Under the pieces are notes generated by a model, which ran no database searches, had not been told where the DNA came from, and saw only the letters and a list, made by a program, of their open reading frames with translations. A DNA stretch of 37,789 nt from Acetobacter fallax (GTDB lineage: Bacteria > Pseudomonadota > Alphaproteobacteria > Acetobacterales > Acetobacteraceae). Positions 24,639 through 32,523 of the stretch are shown in pieces. The stretch spans positions 1-37,789 of the forward strand of contig NZ_WOSX01000032.1 of NCBI RefSeq assembly GCF_011516735.1, in the 5' to 3' direction. Positions within the stretch are counted from its first letter, which is position 1, and the number at the start of each line of letters is the position of its first letter. Made by a program: the position numbers and the translations under genes.

Positions 24639-25514
24639 TTATGGAATGGCGCCGTAGCGGAGATTGCCAGCTTTCAGCCAGCGGCGATAGGCGACCGACA
24701 GGGAATCAGCCCGGGTCGGGATTTCCGCACGAGGGGCGAGCGGCAGGAGGGCCGGGCGCTGGTTCTCAAGAATGATCCGGTCCTGCACGAAGATGCGCTG
24801 CTGAAACTGCGCGAGTTCGGCGAACGGCGTGACATCGTCGATCAGAAACATCACCGGATAGGCGATTGAATATGCGGGGCCGACCGGCTGAACGAAGAGA
24901 CAGATCACATCCGGGCGCACCGGATCATTGGGGCTGGATTTATACAGGAGCGTCAGAAAGGGAGCGGCGACACGATAGGTGTATTCGGTCATCATGCCGA
25001 CGGCAGCGGATTTTGCCGCCTGAGGCTGATCAAACCGGCAGTCGGTCGCCCATATTTCGTCGACGTCCTTACGATGCTCGGTACGATACTGTACCACTTC
25101 AGTGACGGGTTCCGCGCCCAGGATGTTGGTGTGAACGAAGGGGAAATGCGCCATATCGAGGAAATTCTCGACCACGCGCAGACCCGAAGTACGAACGTGA
25201 ATCGCCCCGCATGGCACGATCCGGCGGTCCGGCTCGTGAGCTTCCGGGATTGAGACGACGTCACCCTTCGGGGTGCCGGGAGTGGTCCAGAGACAGGTAT
25301 GGGCCTCGCGCACCGGCAGGGGTTGCCCGTCAGTTGTGTGAACAGTGAGGGCTCCGTCGCCTGCGCGCGTGATGCGCAGATCGCTTCCCAGAAGCCGCGT
25401 CGTCGTCTCGCCGGTTTTCAGCGTTTCAAGGAAAGCAACGGGATACCACTGATCGAGCACCGCACGGTCATCGATCGCGGGACGACACTCCCTCTCTGCT
25501 GAAACCGTCTGCAT
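24639..25514 (-). CDS. Rieske-oxygenase catalytic subunit lacking the Rieske cluster (NdmC-like)
   Basis: A 291-aa protein with the C-terminal catalytic (SRPBCC) fold of Rieske non-heme iron oxygenases. The mononuclear iron site is intact: ENFLDMAHFPFVH gives D120, H123 and H128, and D245 lies in FVQDRIILENQRP; the end RADSLSVAYRRWL is typical of NdmA/VanA-type monooxygenases. However, the N-terminal domain has no CxH...CxxH; the region where ligands would lie (REAHTCLWTTPG, about 69-80) is shortened. NdmC of P. putida CBB5, which removes the N7-methyl of 7-methylxanthine, has the same loss and needs external Rieske and GST-like partners. It sits 24 bases behind a purine-type importer gene. 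Function here is inferred. Confidence 0.85.
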   Translation of the reverse strand: MQTVSAERECRPAIDDRAVLDQWYPVAFLETLKTGETTTRLLGSDLRITRAGDGALTVHTTDGQPLPVREAHTCLWTTPGTPKGDVVSIPEAHEPDRRIVPCGAIHVRTSGLRVVENFLDMAHFPFVHTNILGAEPVTEVVQYRTEHRKDVDEIWATDCRFDQPQAAKSAAVGMMTEYTYRVAAPFLTLLYKSSPNDPVRPDVICLFVQPVGPAYSIAYPVMFLIDDVTPFAELAQFQQRIFVQDRIILENQRPALLPLAPRAEIPTRADSLSVAYRRWLKAGNLRYGAIP

Positions 25515-25538
25515 GCTTTTTCCCTGCTCCTGAACCGG

Positions 25539-26477
25539 TTAACGGATTGACCTGTAATAGGGCGTTCCCAGGGCGGCGGGAGCGGCCATGGCGCGACGCA
25601 TCCGCTTGAACAAAACGACCGGCAGAATGATGAATGCCAGCGTGCCGAGATATGGCAGCATATTCAGCACCGGCGCGGCGATGGGCCAGCCACGTGCCTG
25701 TCCCAGAAAGCCGATGGCGGTGATGAGACCGAACAGGAGCCCGGCACCTGCGGCGTTGAAGGGCCGGTAGCCGGCGAAAATCACGAGAGCGACGGCGATC
25801 CATCCCCGACCGGAGACCATTCCTTCGGACCAGCTGGGGATAACGGCGAGGCTGAGATAGGCTCCCGCGCCGCCGGCGAGGGCCGCGCCCAGCACGACAT
25901 ACCAGAAGCGCATGGCGGTGACCGGGATTCCGGCGGCGTCGGCAGCGGCCGGATTCTCTCCGACGGCGCGCATATTGAGACCATGGCGGGTGTGAAACAG
26001 CAGCCAGTGAAAGAAAGCTGGCAACAACAGATAGATTGGCACCACCAGAAGATTCTGCGCGAAAAATGCCGGACCGATCACCGGGATGGAGGCCAGCACA
26101 GGAACATGGGTGGGTGCAAAAGTGACGGGTGCGGGCATCCCCGCCACGGAATGACCGATCGTGGCGGACAGGCCCAGCCCGAGGAACGTGATCGCCAGAC
26201 CACACAGCACCTGGTTAGCCCGCATGATAACGGCGGCAAAAGCAAACACCGCGCCGCCGAGCGCACCGACGGCGACGGCGGCCAGCAGGCCGAGCCACGG
26301 GTCCGGAACATTGATGACCGTGATGATCGCGGTGGCTGCACCGAGGGACATCAGCCCCTCGACGCCGAGGTCGGTCACACCGACGCGTTCGGCCAGCACC
26401 TCTCCGAGCGCTGCGAGCGCGAGAACACCTCCGGCGAGCACGGCAGTTGAAAGCAGGCCGGTAAGGAGTGCGATCAT
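25539..26477 (-). CDS. BMP-type ABC importer, inner-membrane permease 2
   Basis: A 312-aa permease of the BPD_transp_2 family (YufQ/NupC-type partner) with about 8-9 hydrophobic helices. Characteristic is the early ERVGVTDLGVEGLMSLGAATA and the later segment HTRHGLNMRAVGENPAAADAAGI, the coupling helix that contacts the ATPase. It overlaps the preceding permease gene by 4 bases (ATGA-type), so the two are made together as a heterodimer. Relatives import nucleosides, purines and other nucleobase-like compounds. Confidence 0.92.
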   Translation of the reverse strand: MIALLTGLLSTAVLAGGVLALAALGEVLAERVGVTDLGVEGLMSLGAATAIITVINVPDPWLGLLAAVAVGALGGAVFAFAAVIMRANQVLCGLAITFLGLGLSATIGHSVAGMPAPVTFAPTHVPVLASIPVIGPAFFAQNLLVVPIYLLLPAFFHWLLFHTRHGLNMRAVGENPAAADAAGIPVTAMRFWYVVLGAALAGGAGAYLSLAVIPSWSEGMVSGRGWIAVALVIFAGYRPFNAAGAGLLFGLITAIGFLGQARGWPIAAPVLNMLPYLGTLAFIILPVVLFKRMRRAMAAPAALGTPYYRSIR

Positions 26478-27559
26478 GCCGTCACCTTCTTTTCCGGACG
26501 GGACGATGAGGTTGCCGGGCGTATAGCCGGCGCGACAGGCCGGTAATGCGCCAGTTCGTCGCCAATCGCGATGAGCAGCAGGACGAGGCCGGTGATGGCG
26601 AGCACCACGGTGGCGGCGAGTTGCTGCGTCTGGAGCACGATTCCGGCATCGAGGATCAGGGCCATGAGCAGCGCGGCCGGAATGACGGCGAGGCAGGACC
26701 GCCGGGCCAGAACGGCGACGACGATGCCCAGGTAGCCGAAATTATCGGCCATGCCGCCTTGCAGGCGATGGACGGTTCCGGCCACTTCGAACATGCCGGC
26801 GAGCGCGGCAAGAGCACCCGAGAGCAGCATCACGGCGATTATGCGGGCGCGCATGGGCATACCGGCGTATCGCGCCGCGCCTGGATTAGCGCCGCTGATG
26901 CGCACTTCATAACCCCAGCTTGTCCAGGTCATGATGGCTGCGAGTCCGCAGGCGATCAGCAAAGCGACCGGAAAGCCCCAGTGCACCACGCCCCACATCT
27001 CCGGAATGGCAACATGGATGCGGCCGGTCGAAGCCAGCGCGCCGGTGACACGATCCCGCCAGGGGCCGGTGGCCAGCCAGTAGGTGAGCAGGCCGGCGAC
27101 AAAATTCAGCAATAACGTGGTGATGATTTCGTTCACGCCGGCCCAGGCCCGGGCGAGCGTGGGCACTGCGATCCAGGCCACGCCGCACAGCATCGCGACG
27201 ATGGCCATTGCCGGAAGGACGAGCAGAGGGGAACCGGGCATGTAAAGACCCACACCGGCGGCGCCGATCGCGCCGAGATAGAACTGCCCTTCTGCACCGA
27301 TATTCCACAATCCGATCCGGCTTGTGACGGTAACCGCGCTGCCTGTGAGAATCAGCGGTGTCATGAAGAGAGCGAGATCTTCGAGCCCGAAACGTGATCC
27401 GATCGTGGATTTCAGCACCAGTTCCGCGAGTTCGAACACGTTGCGTCCGGAAAGCGCCAGCAGGACACCGATAATCAGTGCCGCGGCAACAAGAGCAGCC
27501 GCGCGCCAGGCCAGAACAAGTCTGGCGGGGGCTGTGGGGAATCGCTGGAAACGCATCAT
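26474..27559 (-). CDS. BMP-type ABC importer, inner-membrane permease 1
   Basis: A 361-aa BPD_transp_2 permease (YufP-like) with about 9-10 helices. LWNIGAEGQFYLGAIGAAGVG and GVNEIITTLLLNFVAGLLTYWL are typical of the first permease of nucleoside-type importers; YEVRISGANPGAARYAGM is the coupling region. The conserved order ATPase, permease 1, permease 2 is kept, with 4-base overlaps on both sides. Confidence 0.92.
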   Translation of the reverse strand: MMRFQRFPTAPARLVLAWRAAALVAAALIIGVLLALSGRNVFELAELVLKSTIGSRFGLEDLALFMTPLILTGSAVTVTSRIGLWNIGAEGQFYLGAIGAAGVGLYMPGSPLLVLPAMAIVAMLCGVAWIAVPTLARAWAGVNEIITTLLLNFVAGLLTYWLATGPWRDRVTGALASTGRIHVAIPEMWGVVHWGFPVALLIACGLAAIMTWTSWGYEVRISGANPGAARYAGMPMRARIIAVMLLSGALAALAGMFEVAGTVHRLQGGMADNFGYLGIVVAVLARRSCLAVIPAALLMALILDAGIVLQTQQLAATVVLAITGLVLLLIAIGDELAHYRPVAPAIRPATSSSRPEKKVTA

Positions 27560-29172
27560 GACAGATCGGCTCCCTGCCCTGCCGCCATCCCGGCCCCGGG
27601 CGCTTCCGTGCGTCCGCCCATCAGCAGGCCAATTCGTTCAATATCCGCGTCGACGGCGTCCAGAACCGCCATCAGGCGACCGTGACACAGGACGCCGATG
27701 CGATCGGAGAGGTTCAGGAGTTCCTCAAGATCCTCCGACACCACCACAATGCCGACGCCCTGATCGCGCAGATCAGCGAAATAACGGTGCATCGTTGCGA
27801 TAGCGCCGATATCGAGGCCCCGGCTCGGGTAAGCGGCGACGAGCACGCGGTCCGCGATCCTGATTTCCCGGCGTGCGACAAGACGCTGCTGGTTCCCACC
27901 CGAGAGGTTCCGGACCGGCATGGCAAAATCAGGGATGGTCACTTCCGCCACATCCGCGATTTCGCGGGCGAGCGCCAGGGCGGCGGAGGCGCGATAGAGA
28001 CCGTCACCGCCGACTGGCGGCTGCCCGTATTCACGGAGCGCCATATTATCGGTGATGCCCAGCGAAGGTGCGAGGGCGCTGTGGAGACGATCCTGCGGAA
28101 TGTGGCCGACACCCTGTCTGGCGAAAGCTGCCGCGCCGGATTTCGCAGGGCTGCCTCCGAGCAGAACCTGACCTCTTGTCGGGGCGGTGAGGCCGGTGAG
28201 AACTTCCGTCAGTTCGCGCTGACCATTGCCGGCCACGCCTGCGATACCGAGAATTTCGCCTCCGAAGACATTCAGCGTGACATCGGCCAGCGTGTTTACG
28301 CCACGGTCATCCCGAACAGAGACATTCTCCAGACTGAGTTCCGCCACGGTGCCGCGCGGAGCCGCGTTTTCTGAACGAAGCAGCAGGTTCTGCCGGACGA
28401 TTTCGCGGCCGACCATTGTGGCGGCCAGCATGCGTGGCGAACACTCAGTCGTTTTCCACGTGCCGATTTTCCGACCGCCCCGCAGGATGGTGACGCGATC
28501 GGAGATTTCCATCACCTCGTCCAGCTTATGACTGATGATGATGACCGCATTGCCCTCGGCACGGAATGCCCGCAGGGCACGGAACAGATCCCGGGCCTCG
28601 GTCGGCGTGAGCACGGCCGTGGGTTCGTCCAGGATCAGCAGACGGGCCTTGCGGGCGAGCACGCGGAGAATTTCCACGCGCTGCTGTTCACCGGCGGAGA
28701 GATCTTCAACACGCGCCGAGGGCGTCACCGGGAAGCCGAAACGCTCCGAAAGCTCTTTTGTCCGGGCTTCAAGAATTGCAGAGGACGCATTTTTTGGCGT
28801 CTCGGACCAGCCGAGATGAATGTTCTCCGCGACGGTAAAAGCCGGCACCAGCCTGAAATGCTGGTGCACCATGCCGATCCCGGCGCGGATAGCCTCCTGG
28901 GGCGATGAAAACTGCACGCCGTACCCGTCGAGAATCATTTCGCCCGCGTCGGCCTGATAGATGCCGGTGACGACATTCATCAGGGTTGATTTTCCTGCGC
29001 CGTTTTCACCCAGCAGAGCCAGGATTTCTCCCGACCGGACATCCAGACTGACATCCTCATTGGCGATTACGCCGGGGAAATATTTGGAGATACCGACAAG
29101 TTGCAGAACAGGCGGCGTTCCGGGCGGCACGGAGGGCGGGGTTATCCCCGCCGGGATGTCATGTTCAGCCAA
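27556..29172 (-). CDS. BMP-type ABC importer, fused double ATPase
   Basis: A 538-aa cytoplasmic ATPase with two nucleotide-binding domains in tandem, as in sugar (RbsA/MglA) and nucleoside importers. Domain 1 has Walker A GENGAGKST, signature LSAGEQQRVEIL and Walker B LLILDEPTAVLTPTE. Domain 2 has a degenerate Walker A (GVAGNGQRE) but an intact signature LSGGNQQRL. This one-active-site plan is normal for the group. It overlaps the binding-protein gene by 8 bases and the first permease by 4. The start ATG at 29172 is followed by a short polar lead. Confidence 0.93.
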   Translation of the reverse strand: MAEHDIPAGITPPSVPPGTPPVLQLVGISKYFPGVIANEDVSLDVRSGEILALLGENGAGKSTLMNVVTGIYQADAGEMILDGYGVQFSSPQEAIRAGIGMVHQHFRLVPAFTVAENIHLGWSETPKNASSAILEARTKELSERFGFPVTPSARVEDLSAGEQQRVEILRVLARKARLLILDEPTAVLTPTEARDLFRALRAFRAEGNAVIIISHKLDEVMEISDRVTILRGGRKIGTWKTTECSPRMLAATMVGREIVRQNLLLRSENAAPRGTVAELSLENVSVRDDRGVNTLADVTLNVFGGEILGIAGVAGNGQRELTEVLTGLTAPTRGQVLLGGSPAKSGAAAFARQGVGHIPQDRLHSALAPSLGITDNMALREYGQPPVGGDGLYRASAALALAREIADVAEVTIPDFAMPVRNLSGGNQQRLVARREIRIADRVLVAAYPSRGLDIGAIATMHRYFADLRDQGVGIVVVSEDLEELLNLSDRIGVLCHGRLMAVLDAVDADIERIGLLMGGRTEAPGAGMAAGQGADLS

Positions 29173-30364
29173 GACCGGTCATCCCCTGTACGCCCCAGTC
29201 CCACTGGTAGATCATGTTATCGTCCATCACGACGCCGGCGGGCACCCGGATGGAACCGCTATTGTCGCGGATCGGGCCGCGAAACGGGTTATAGCCCGCG
29301 AGTATTTTCGACCGCATCTCATCAGCACGGGCGGCGATTTCGGGGGGCACGGTTTCGCCCCAGGCATCGCGGTCGACACCATCAGCAAGTGTCAGAAAAT
29401 GGGGTGCGGCATGCCAGGTGCCATTCAGTCTTGCCCTGACCTGATCGACGTAAAAGGGTGCGAAATCCAGCACGACGGAACTGACATAGGCTTTCGGTCC
29501 GAACTGTCTCATCCCGAGATTCCACATTGCGGCTTTGACGCCACGGCTTTCGGCCACGCGGAGATAGGCTGGTTCATCGGTGATGCCGCTGAGAAAGTCA
29601 CAACCACTGTCAACCAGAGCACTGGCGGCCTGTGTGGCGGCCTGCGGATCGAACCATGAATTGATGGCGATGGCGCTCATGGTGCAGGCCGGGTTGACGG
29701 ACTGCGCTCCGAGCAGAGTGGCGTTCGCGCTGGCATAAACGGACGGAATCGGAAATGTGCCGACATATCCGAGCTTGTTGGTTTTCGTCATCAGCCCGGC
29801 GGCGATACCGATGATATAGCTTGCATACCAGTGTGTGATGTAAAACCAGCCGAGATTGTCGGTGACATTATGTCCGTCGCACTCAAGGAAGGCGACATCC
29901 GGTGCCCGGTCGGCCACGTCTTTGATGAAATCACCATAATTGGAGGTGGAGATCACCATCTGCGCGCCTTCGGCCACGAACTGCCGGAAGATCCGGGTGG
30001 CGTCAGCGGAATAAGGAATGCTTTCCACATAGACAGAACGAAGTTTTGGAAAAGCCTTGCGGACGGCCTGCACACCGAGATCGTGCGCGGTGGTCCATCC
30101 TCCGTCCGTGACCGGACCGGTATGACCGAAGGCGATCAGGGCGTTTTCTTCGGCGACGGGAGCAAAGGACCGGGTCATCTGCCTGCCAGCCGCTGCCCGG
30201 GCGCCTTTCGGCCACAACAGGCTGCTGGCGAGTCCGGCTCCCAGACCGGCCATCAGAGTGCGGCGACCCGGAGCGCCGGCGCGGTGCGTCTGCGCGCGAA
30301 TCAAAGTCCCGGAGCCAGTGCCCTCCGGATACCCTGCCCTGAAGAGTCCCCCCGGATTCTTCAT
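29165..30364 (-). CDS. BMP-family periplasmic substrate-binding lipoprotein-like protein
   Basis: A 399-aa binding protein of the Bmp/PnrA (Med) family, first gene of the importer set. The export signal is Tat-like: GRRTLMAGLGAGLASSLLWPKGARA, around residues 33-57. The mature part has the two-lobed fold with FGHTGPVTDGGWTTAHDLGV near its start and VISTSNYGDFIKDVADRAPDVAFLECDG in the first lobe. The family binds purine nucleosides, xanthine-like bases, autoinducer-2-like compounds or others. No lipobox cysteine is seen, unlike Gram-positive relatives. No strong Shine-Dalgarno precedes the ATG at 30364. Confidence 0.9.
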   Translation of the reverse strand: MKNPGGLFRAGYPEGTGSGTLIRAQTHRAGAPGRRTLMAGLGAGLASSLLWPKGARAAAGRQMTRSFAPVAEENALIAFGHTGPVTDGGWTTAHDLGVQAVRKAFPKLRSVYVESIPYSADATRIFRQFVAEGAQMVISTSNYGDFIKDVADRAPDVAFLECDGHNVTDNLGWFYITHWYASYIIGIAAGLMTKTNKLGYVGTFPIPSVYASANATLLGAQSVNPACTMSAIAINSWFDPQAATQAASALVDSGCDFLSGITDEPAYLRVAESRGVKAAMWNLGMRQFGPKAYVSSVVLDFAPFYVDQVRARLNGTWHAAPHFLTLADGVDRDAWGETVPPEIAARADEMRSKILAGYNPFRGPIRDNSGSIRVPAGVVMDDNMIYQWDWGVQGMTGLG

Positions 30365-30461
30365 GAGCGCGCGTTCCCGTCACAACTCATATATCCCCCC
30401 ATCGCAGTGTGACGCGCCGGGCGGACACCCCGTGCATCGTTTTGCGACCGTTGTGATTTCC

Positions 30462-30481
30462 TTGTCGGGCAATTGCCACAA
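30462..30481. promoter_or_regulatory. Imperfect palindrome upstream of the importer operon
   Basis: TTGTCGGGCAATTGCCACAA contains a perfect 10-bp palindrome GGCAATTGCC with flanking TTGT/ACAA. It sits just behind the nicotinamidase stop and about 100 bases before the binding-protein gene. It could be an operator; no regulator gene is in the window. Confidence 0.3.
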
Positions 30482-31057
30482 TCAGGCAAGCCCGTCACTT
30501 GTCACCAGCCGGACGCCGGCAGTCCGCATGGCTGTCTCCGCATCTTCGGCATCCCCGACCGCGCGGCATGCGTCGATGACAACAAGCGTATCGAATCCGC
30601 TTTTCTTCGCGTCGATCGCTGTTGCTGCGACACATATGTCGAGCGCCAGACCTGCCACGAAGACGCGGGTCACCCCGGCCCCGGCAAGGAGGCCGGCAAG
30701 ACCGGTCGCGGCTATTCCGTTATTGTCGGAAAAGGCTGAGTAACTGTCGATTTCCGAAGACCGGCCTTTTCGAAGGATGACGCCAACGGGCTCAGCATCC
30801 AGCAAAGCGGCAAGGTCGGCGCCCTGTGTGCCCGCGACGCAATGCCGTGGCCATGGACCGCCCTGCTTCTCAAAAGAGATGTGATCTGACGGATGCCAGT
30901 CCTGCGTCGCAACGATGACTCCGAAAGGGAGTCGCGTCAGTTGATTGATAACGGGGATAACCTCGTCACCTTCCGGCACGGCCAGTGCGCCGCCGGGCAG
31001 AAAATCATTCTGCACATCGACGATCAGCAATGCATCATGAGCCGTGATAATGATCAT
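30482..31057 (-). CDS. pncA: Nicotinamidase-like cysteine hydrolase (PncA family)
   Basis: A 191-aa enzyme of the isochorismatase-like superfamily that hydrolyses nicotinamide to nicotinate and ammonia for NAD recycling. The catalytic triad is D14 (LIVDVQNDF), K97 (RKG) and C142 (ALDICVAATA); the metal site is D53, H55 and H59 (TQDWHPSDH). Motifs and length match PncA closely. It lies 117 bases upstream of the importer operon in the same direction and 86 bases from the divergent Rieske gene. Because related amidohydrolases act in N-heterocycle breakdown, a role in this pathway instead of NAD salvage is possible but not shown. No clear ribosome binding site precedes the ATG. Confidence 0.88.
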   Translation of the reverse strand: MIIITAHDALLIVDVQNDFLPGGALAVPEGDEVIPVINQLTRLPFGVIVATQDWHPSDHISFEKQGGPWPRHCVAGTQGADLAALLDAEPVGVILRKGRSSEIDSYSAFSDNNGIAATGLAGLLAGAGVTRVFVAGLALDICVAATAIDAKKSGFDTLVVIDACRAVGDAEDAETAMRTAGVRLVTSDGLA

Positions 31058-31078
31058 GGCGATACAATAGCGTGCGTG

Positions 31079-31101
31079 TCATTCCTTCGATACCGGAATG
31101 A
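31079..31101. promoter_or_regulatory. Inverted repeat in the divergent promoter region
   Basis: TCATTCC (31079-31085) and GGAATGA (31095-31101) form a 7-9-7 inverted repeat in the 86-base gap between pncA and the Rieske gene. This is a suitable place and size for an operator controlling both directions. Confidence 0.35.
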
Positions 31102-31143
31102 TGGCACCGTCTGACACAACCCGGGAAAGGCAGGTCTGACGCT

Positions 31144-31842
31144 ATGCAGGAGACGAACGGTCACAGGGTCGGCGGCTGGCAGCCACTGATGCTCGCACTG
31201 GATTTGCCGCCGCTTACGGTGAGCGGCGCGCAGATCGGTGAGCAGAAGCTGGCTGTCTGGCGGGATTCTCACGGACAGGTTCACGCTTCGGATGATCGCT
31301 GCCCCCATCGGGGGATGCGGCTGAGTCTGGGGTTTGTCCGCGAGGATATGCTGGCGTGTCTGTATCATGGCTGGAGATTTGATGAGAGCGGACATTGCCG
31401 TGTCATTCCTGCTCATCCCGGGGTGACGCCGGCCAGCACGATCTGCGTCCCGGTGTTTCCGGTTGCGGAATGTATGGGGCTTATCTGGAGCCGCGCGGAC
31501 GGAGTCGCCACCGGCGCCGGTCCGGAAACGGAATGGCGTTTACCGGAGGGCGGTAGCGTAACGCCTGTGCGGACTCTCACAATCAAAGCCTCGCTGAAAA
31601 CCGTCATGGCGCGACTGGGCGCCACGGCGGGCCAGAGTGTCCGCATGTTGGTCACAACCGGCAGCGGTGCCGTACTTCCCCTGCTGATTGTGGCGCGGCC
31701 GGTCGGTCATGACAGGACACAGTGTCATCTTTTGCTCGAAGGCACTGTTTCGCAGGAGGATTGCGAGCAGGCGGCCTTCTGGGCGAAGGATTTTCGGAAT
31801 ACGGCTGAGCGTTGTGACACGGGAGCAGACTACTGTGTCTGA
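31144..31842 (+). CDS. Rieske [2Fe-2S] protein on a degenerate oxygenase fold
   Basis: A 232-aa protein. The N-terminal Rieske domain (about 11-115) has an intact cluster site: C53-P-H55 (DRCPHRGMRLSLG) and C72-x2-H75 (ACLYHGW), with loop sequences of the oxygenase type, not the respiratory bc1 type. The remaining 115 residues look like a shortened oxygenase catalytic domain: LLIVARPVGHDRTQCHLLLEG resembles LFVQPVGPAYSIAYPVMFLID of the cluster-less subunit. No D-x2-H-x4-H iron motif is present. It is therefore likely an electron-transfer partner, not an oxygenase itself. It is transcribed divergently from the importer operon and overlaps the GST-like gene by 8 bases. Confidence 0.85.
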   Translation: MQETNGHRVGGWQPLMLALDLPPLTVSGAQIGEQKLAVWRDSHGQVHASDDRCPHRGMRLSLGFVREDMLACLYHGWRFDESGHCRVIPAHPGVTPASTICVPVFPVAECMGLIWSRADGVATGAGPETEWRLPEGGSVTPVRTLTIKASLKTVMARLGATAGQSVRMLVTTGSGAVLPLLIVARPVGHDRTQCHLLLEGTVSQEDCEQAAFWAKDFRNTAERCDTGADYCV

Positions 31843-32482
31843 TCTGATTTTACTGGATGATGAACTGGACGAGGACTGCTATCGCGCACGCCTCGCCGCA
31901 TCGCTTATGGGCGTGCCGGTTCTGTTGCGGGCCGTGGATGTTATTCCAGGCAATGAACAGGATACGCTTTCGTTTCGGGCGCTGAGTCCGTCAGGACATC
32001 TGCCGGCGCTGACCGGAGCCACAGATCCGGCCGATGCCCTGCCTGCGATCTGTGGGGCTGAAGCTATTCTGCTGACGTTCGCGGCCTTGTCCGCGGACAA
32101 GGCATGGCAACCTTCCACCCCGATGGAGACCGGTGCTGTCGCGCACTGGATGACTTTTGCGAGCCGGGATCTGAGACCTGCCATGCGGCTCAGGCGAAAA
32201 GCGATGTTTGGCGGCGATGGCGACGACTGTGCCTGGCTTTCCGCAACGCATGATGCGTTCAGGATTATGGAAGATCACATGGTTCTGCGCCGGATTTCGG
32301 GCCATGGCTGGTTTGCGGGGGAAGCGCCGACACTGGCTGACATCGCACTTTTCCCATCTTTCGCGCTTTGTCGCGACGCCGGAACTGAACAGGATGCCTA
32401 CCCGACATTGCGACGCTGGATGCGGCGCGTGAAAACTCTGCCAGGTTTCATTGCGATGCCTGGCATCCCGGATTATGGCTGA
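31835..32482 (+). CDS. Glutathione S-transferase-like protein (NdmE-like candidate)
   Basis: A 215-aa protein with a thioredoxin-like N-terminal domain (LDEDCYRARLAASLMGV aligned with the SxNCYKVRL active-site segment; ALSPSGHLPAL with the cis-Pro loop) and a helical GST C-terminal domain (ISGHGWFAGEAPTLADIALFPSF, then YPTLRRWMRRVKTLPGF). I chose GTG 31835 because GGGAG lies about 9 bases upstream and the domain begins there. The 8-base overlap with the Rieske gene implies coupled translation. In the NdmCDE N-demethylase a GST-like protein, NdmE, holds the cluster-less subunit and its Rieske donor together; this gene may do the same. Confidence 0.82.
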   Translation: MSDLILLDDELDEDCYRARLAASLMGVPVLLRAVDVIPGNEQDTLSFRALSPSGHLPALTGATDPADALPAICGAEAILLTFAALSADKAWQPSTPMETGAVAHWMTFASRDLRPAMRLRRKAMFGGDGDDCAWLSATHDAFRIMEDHMVLRRISGHGWFAGEAPTLADIALFPSFALCRDAGTEQDAYPTLRRWMRRVKTLPGFIAMPGIPDYG

Positions 32483-32523
32483 ACAGAGAGTATCTGTTCA
32501 CGACTTTTTCCGGAGCCGCCGCA

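Noticed and set aside
30365..30481. Purine riboswitch before the importer operon
   Set aside because: The conserved purine-aptamer core and paired loops are not present in this 117-base gap.
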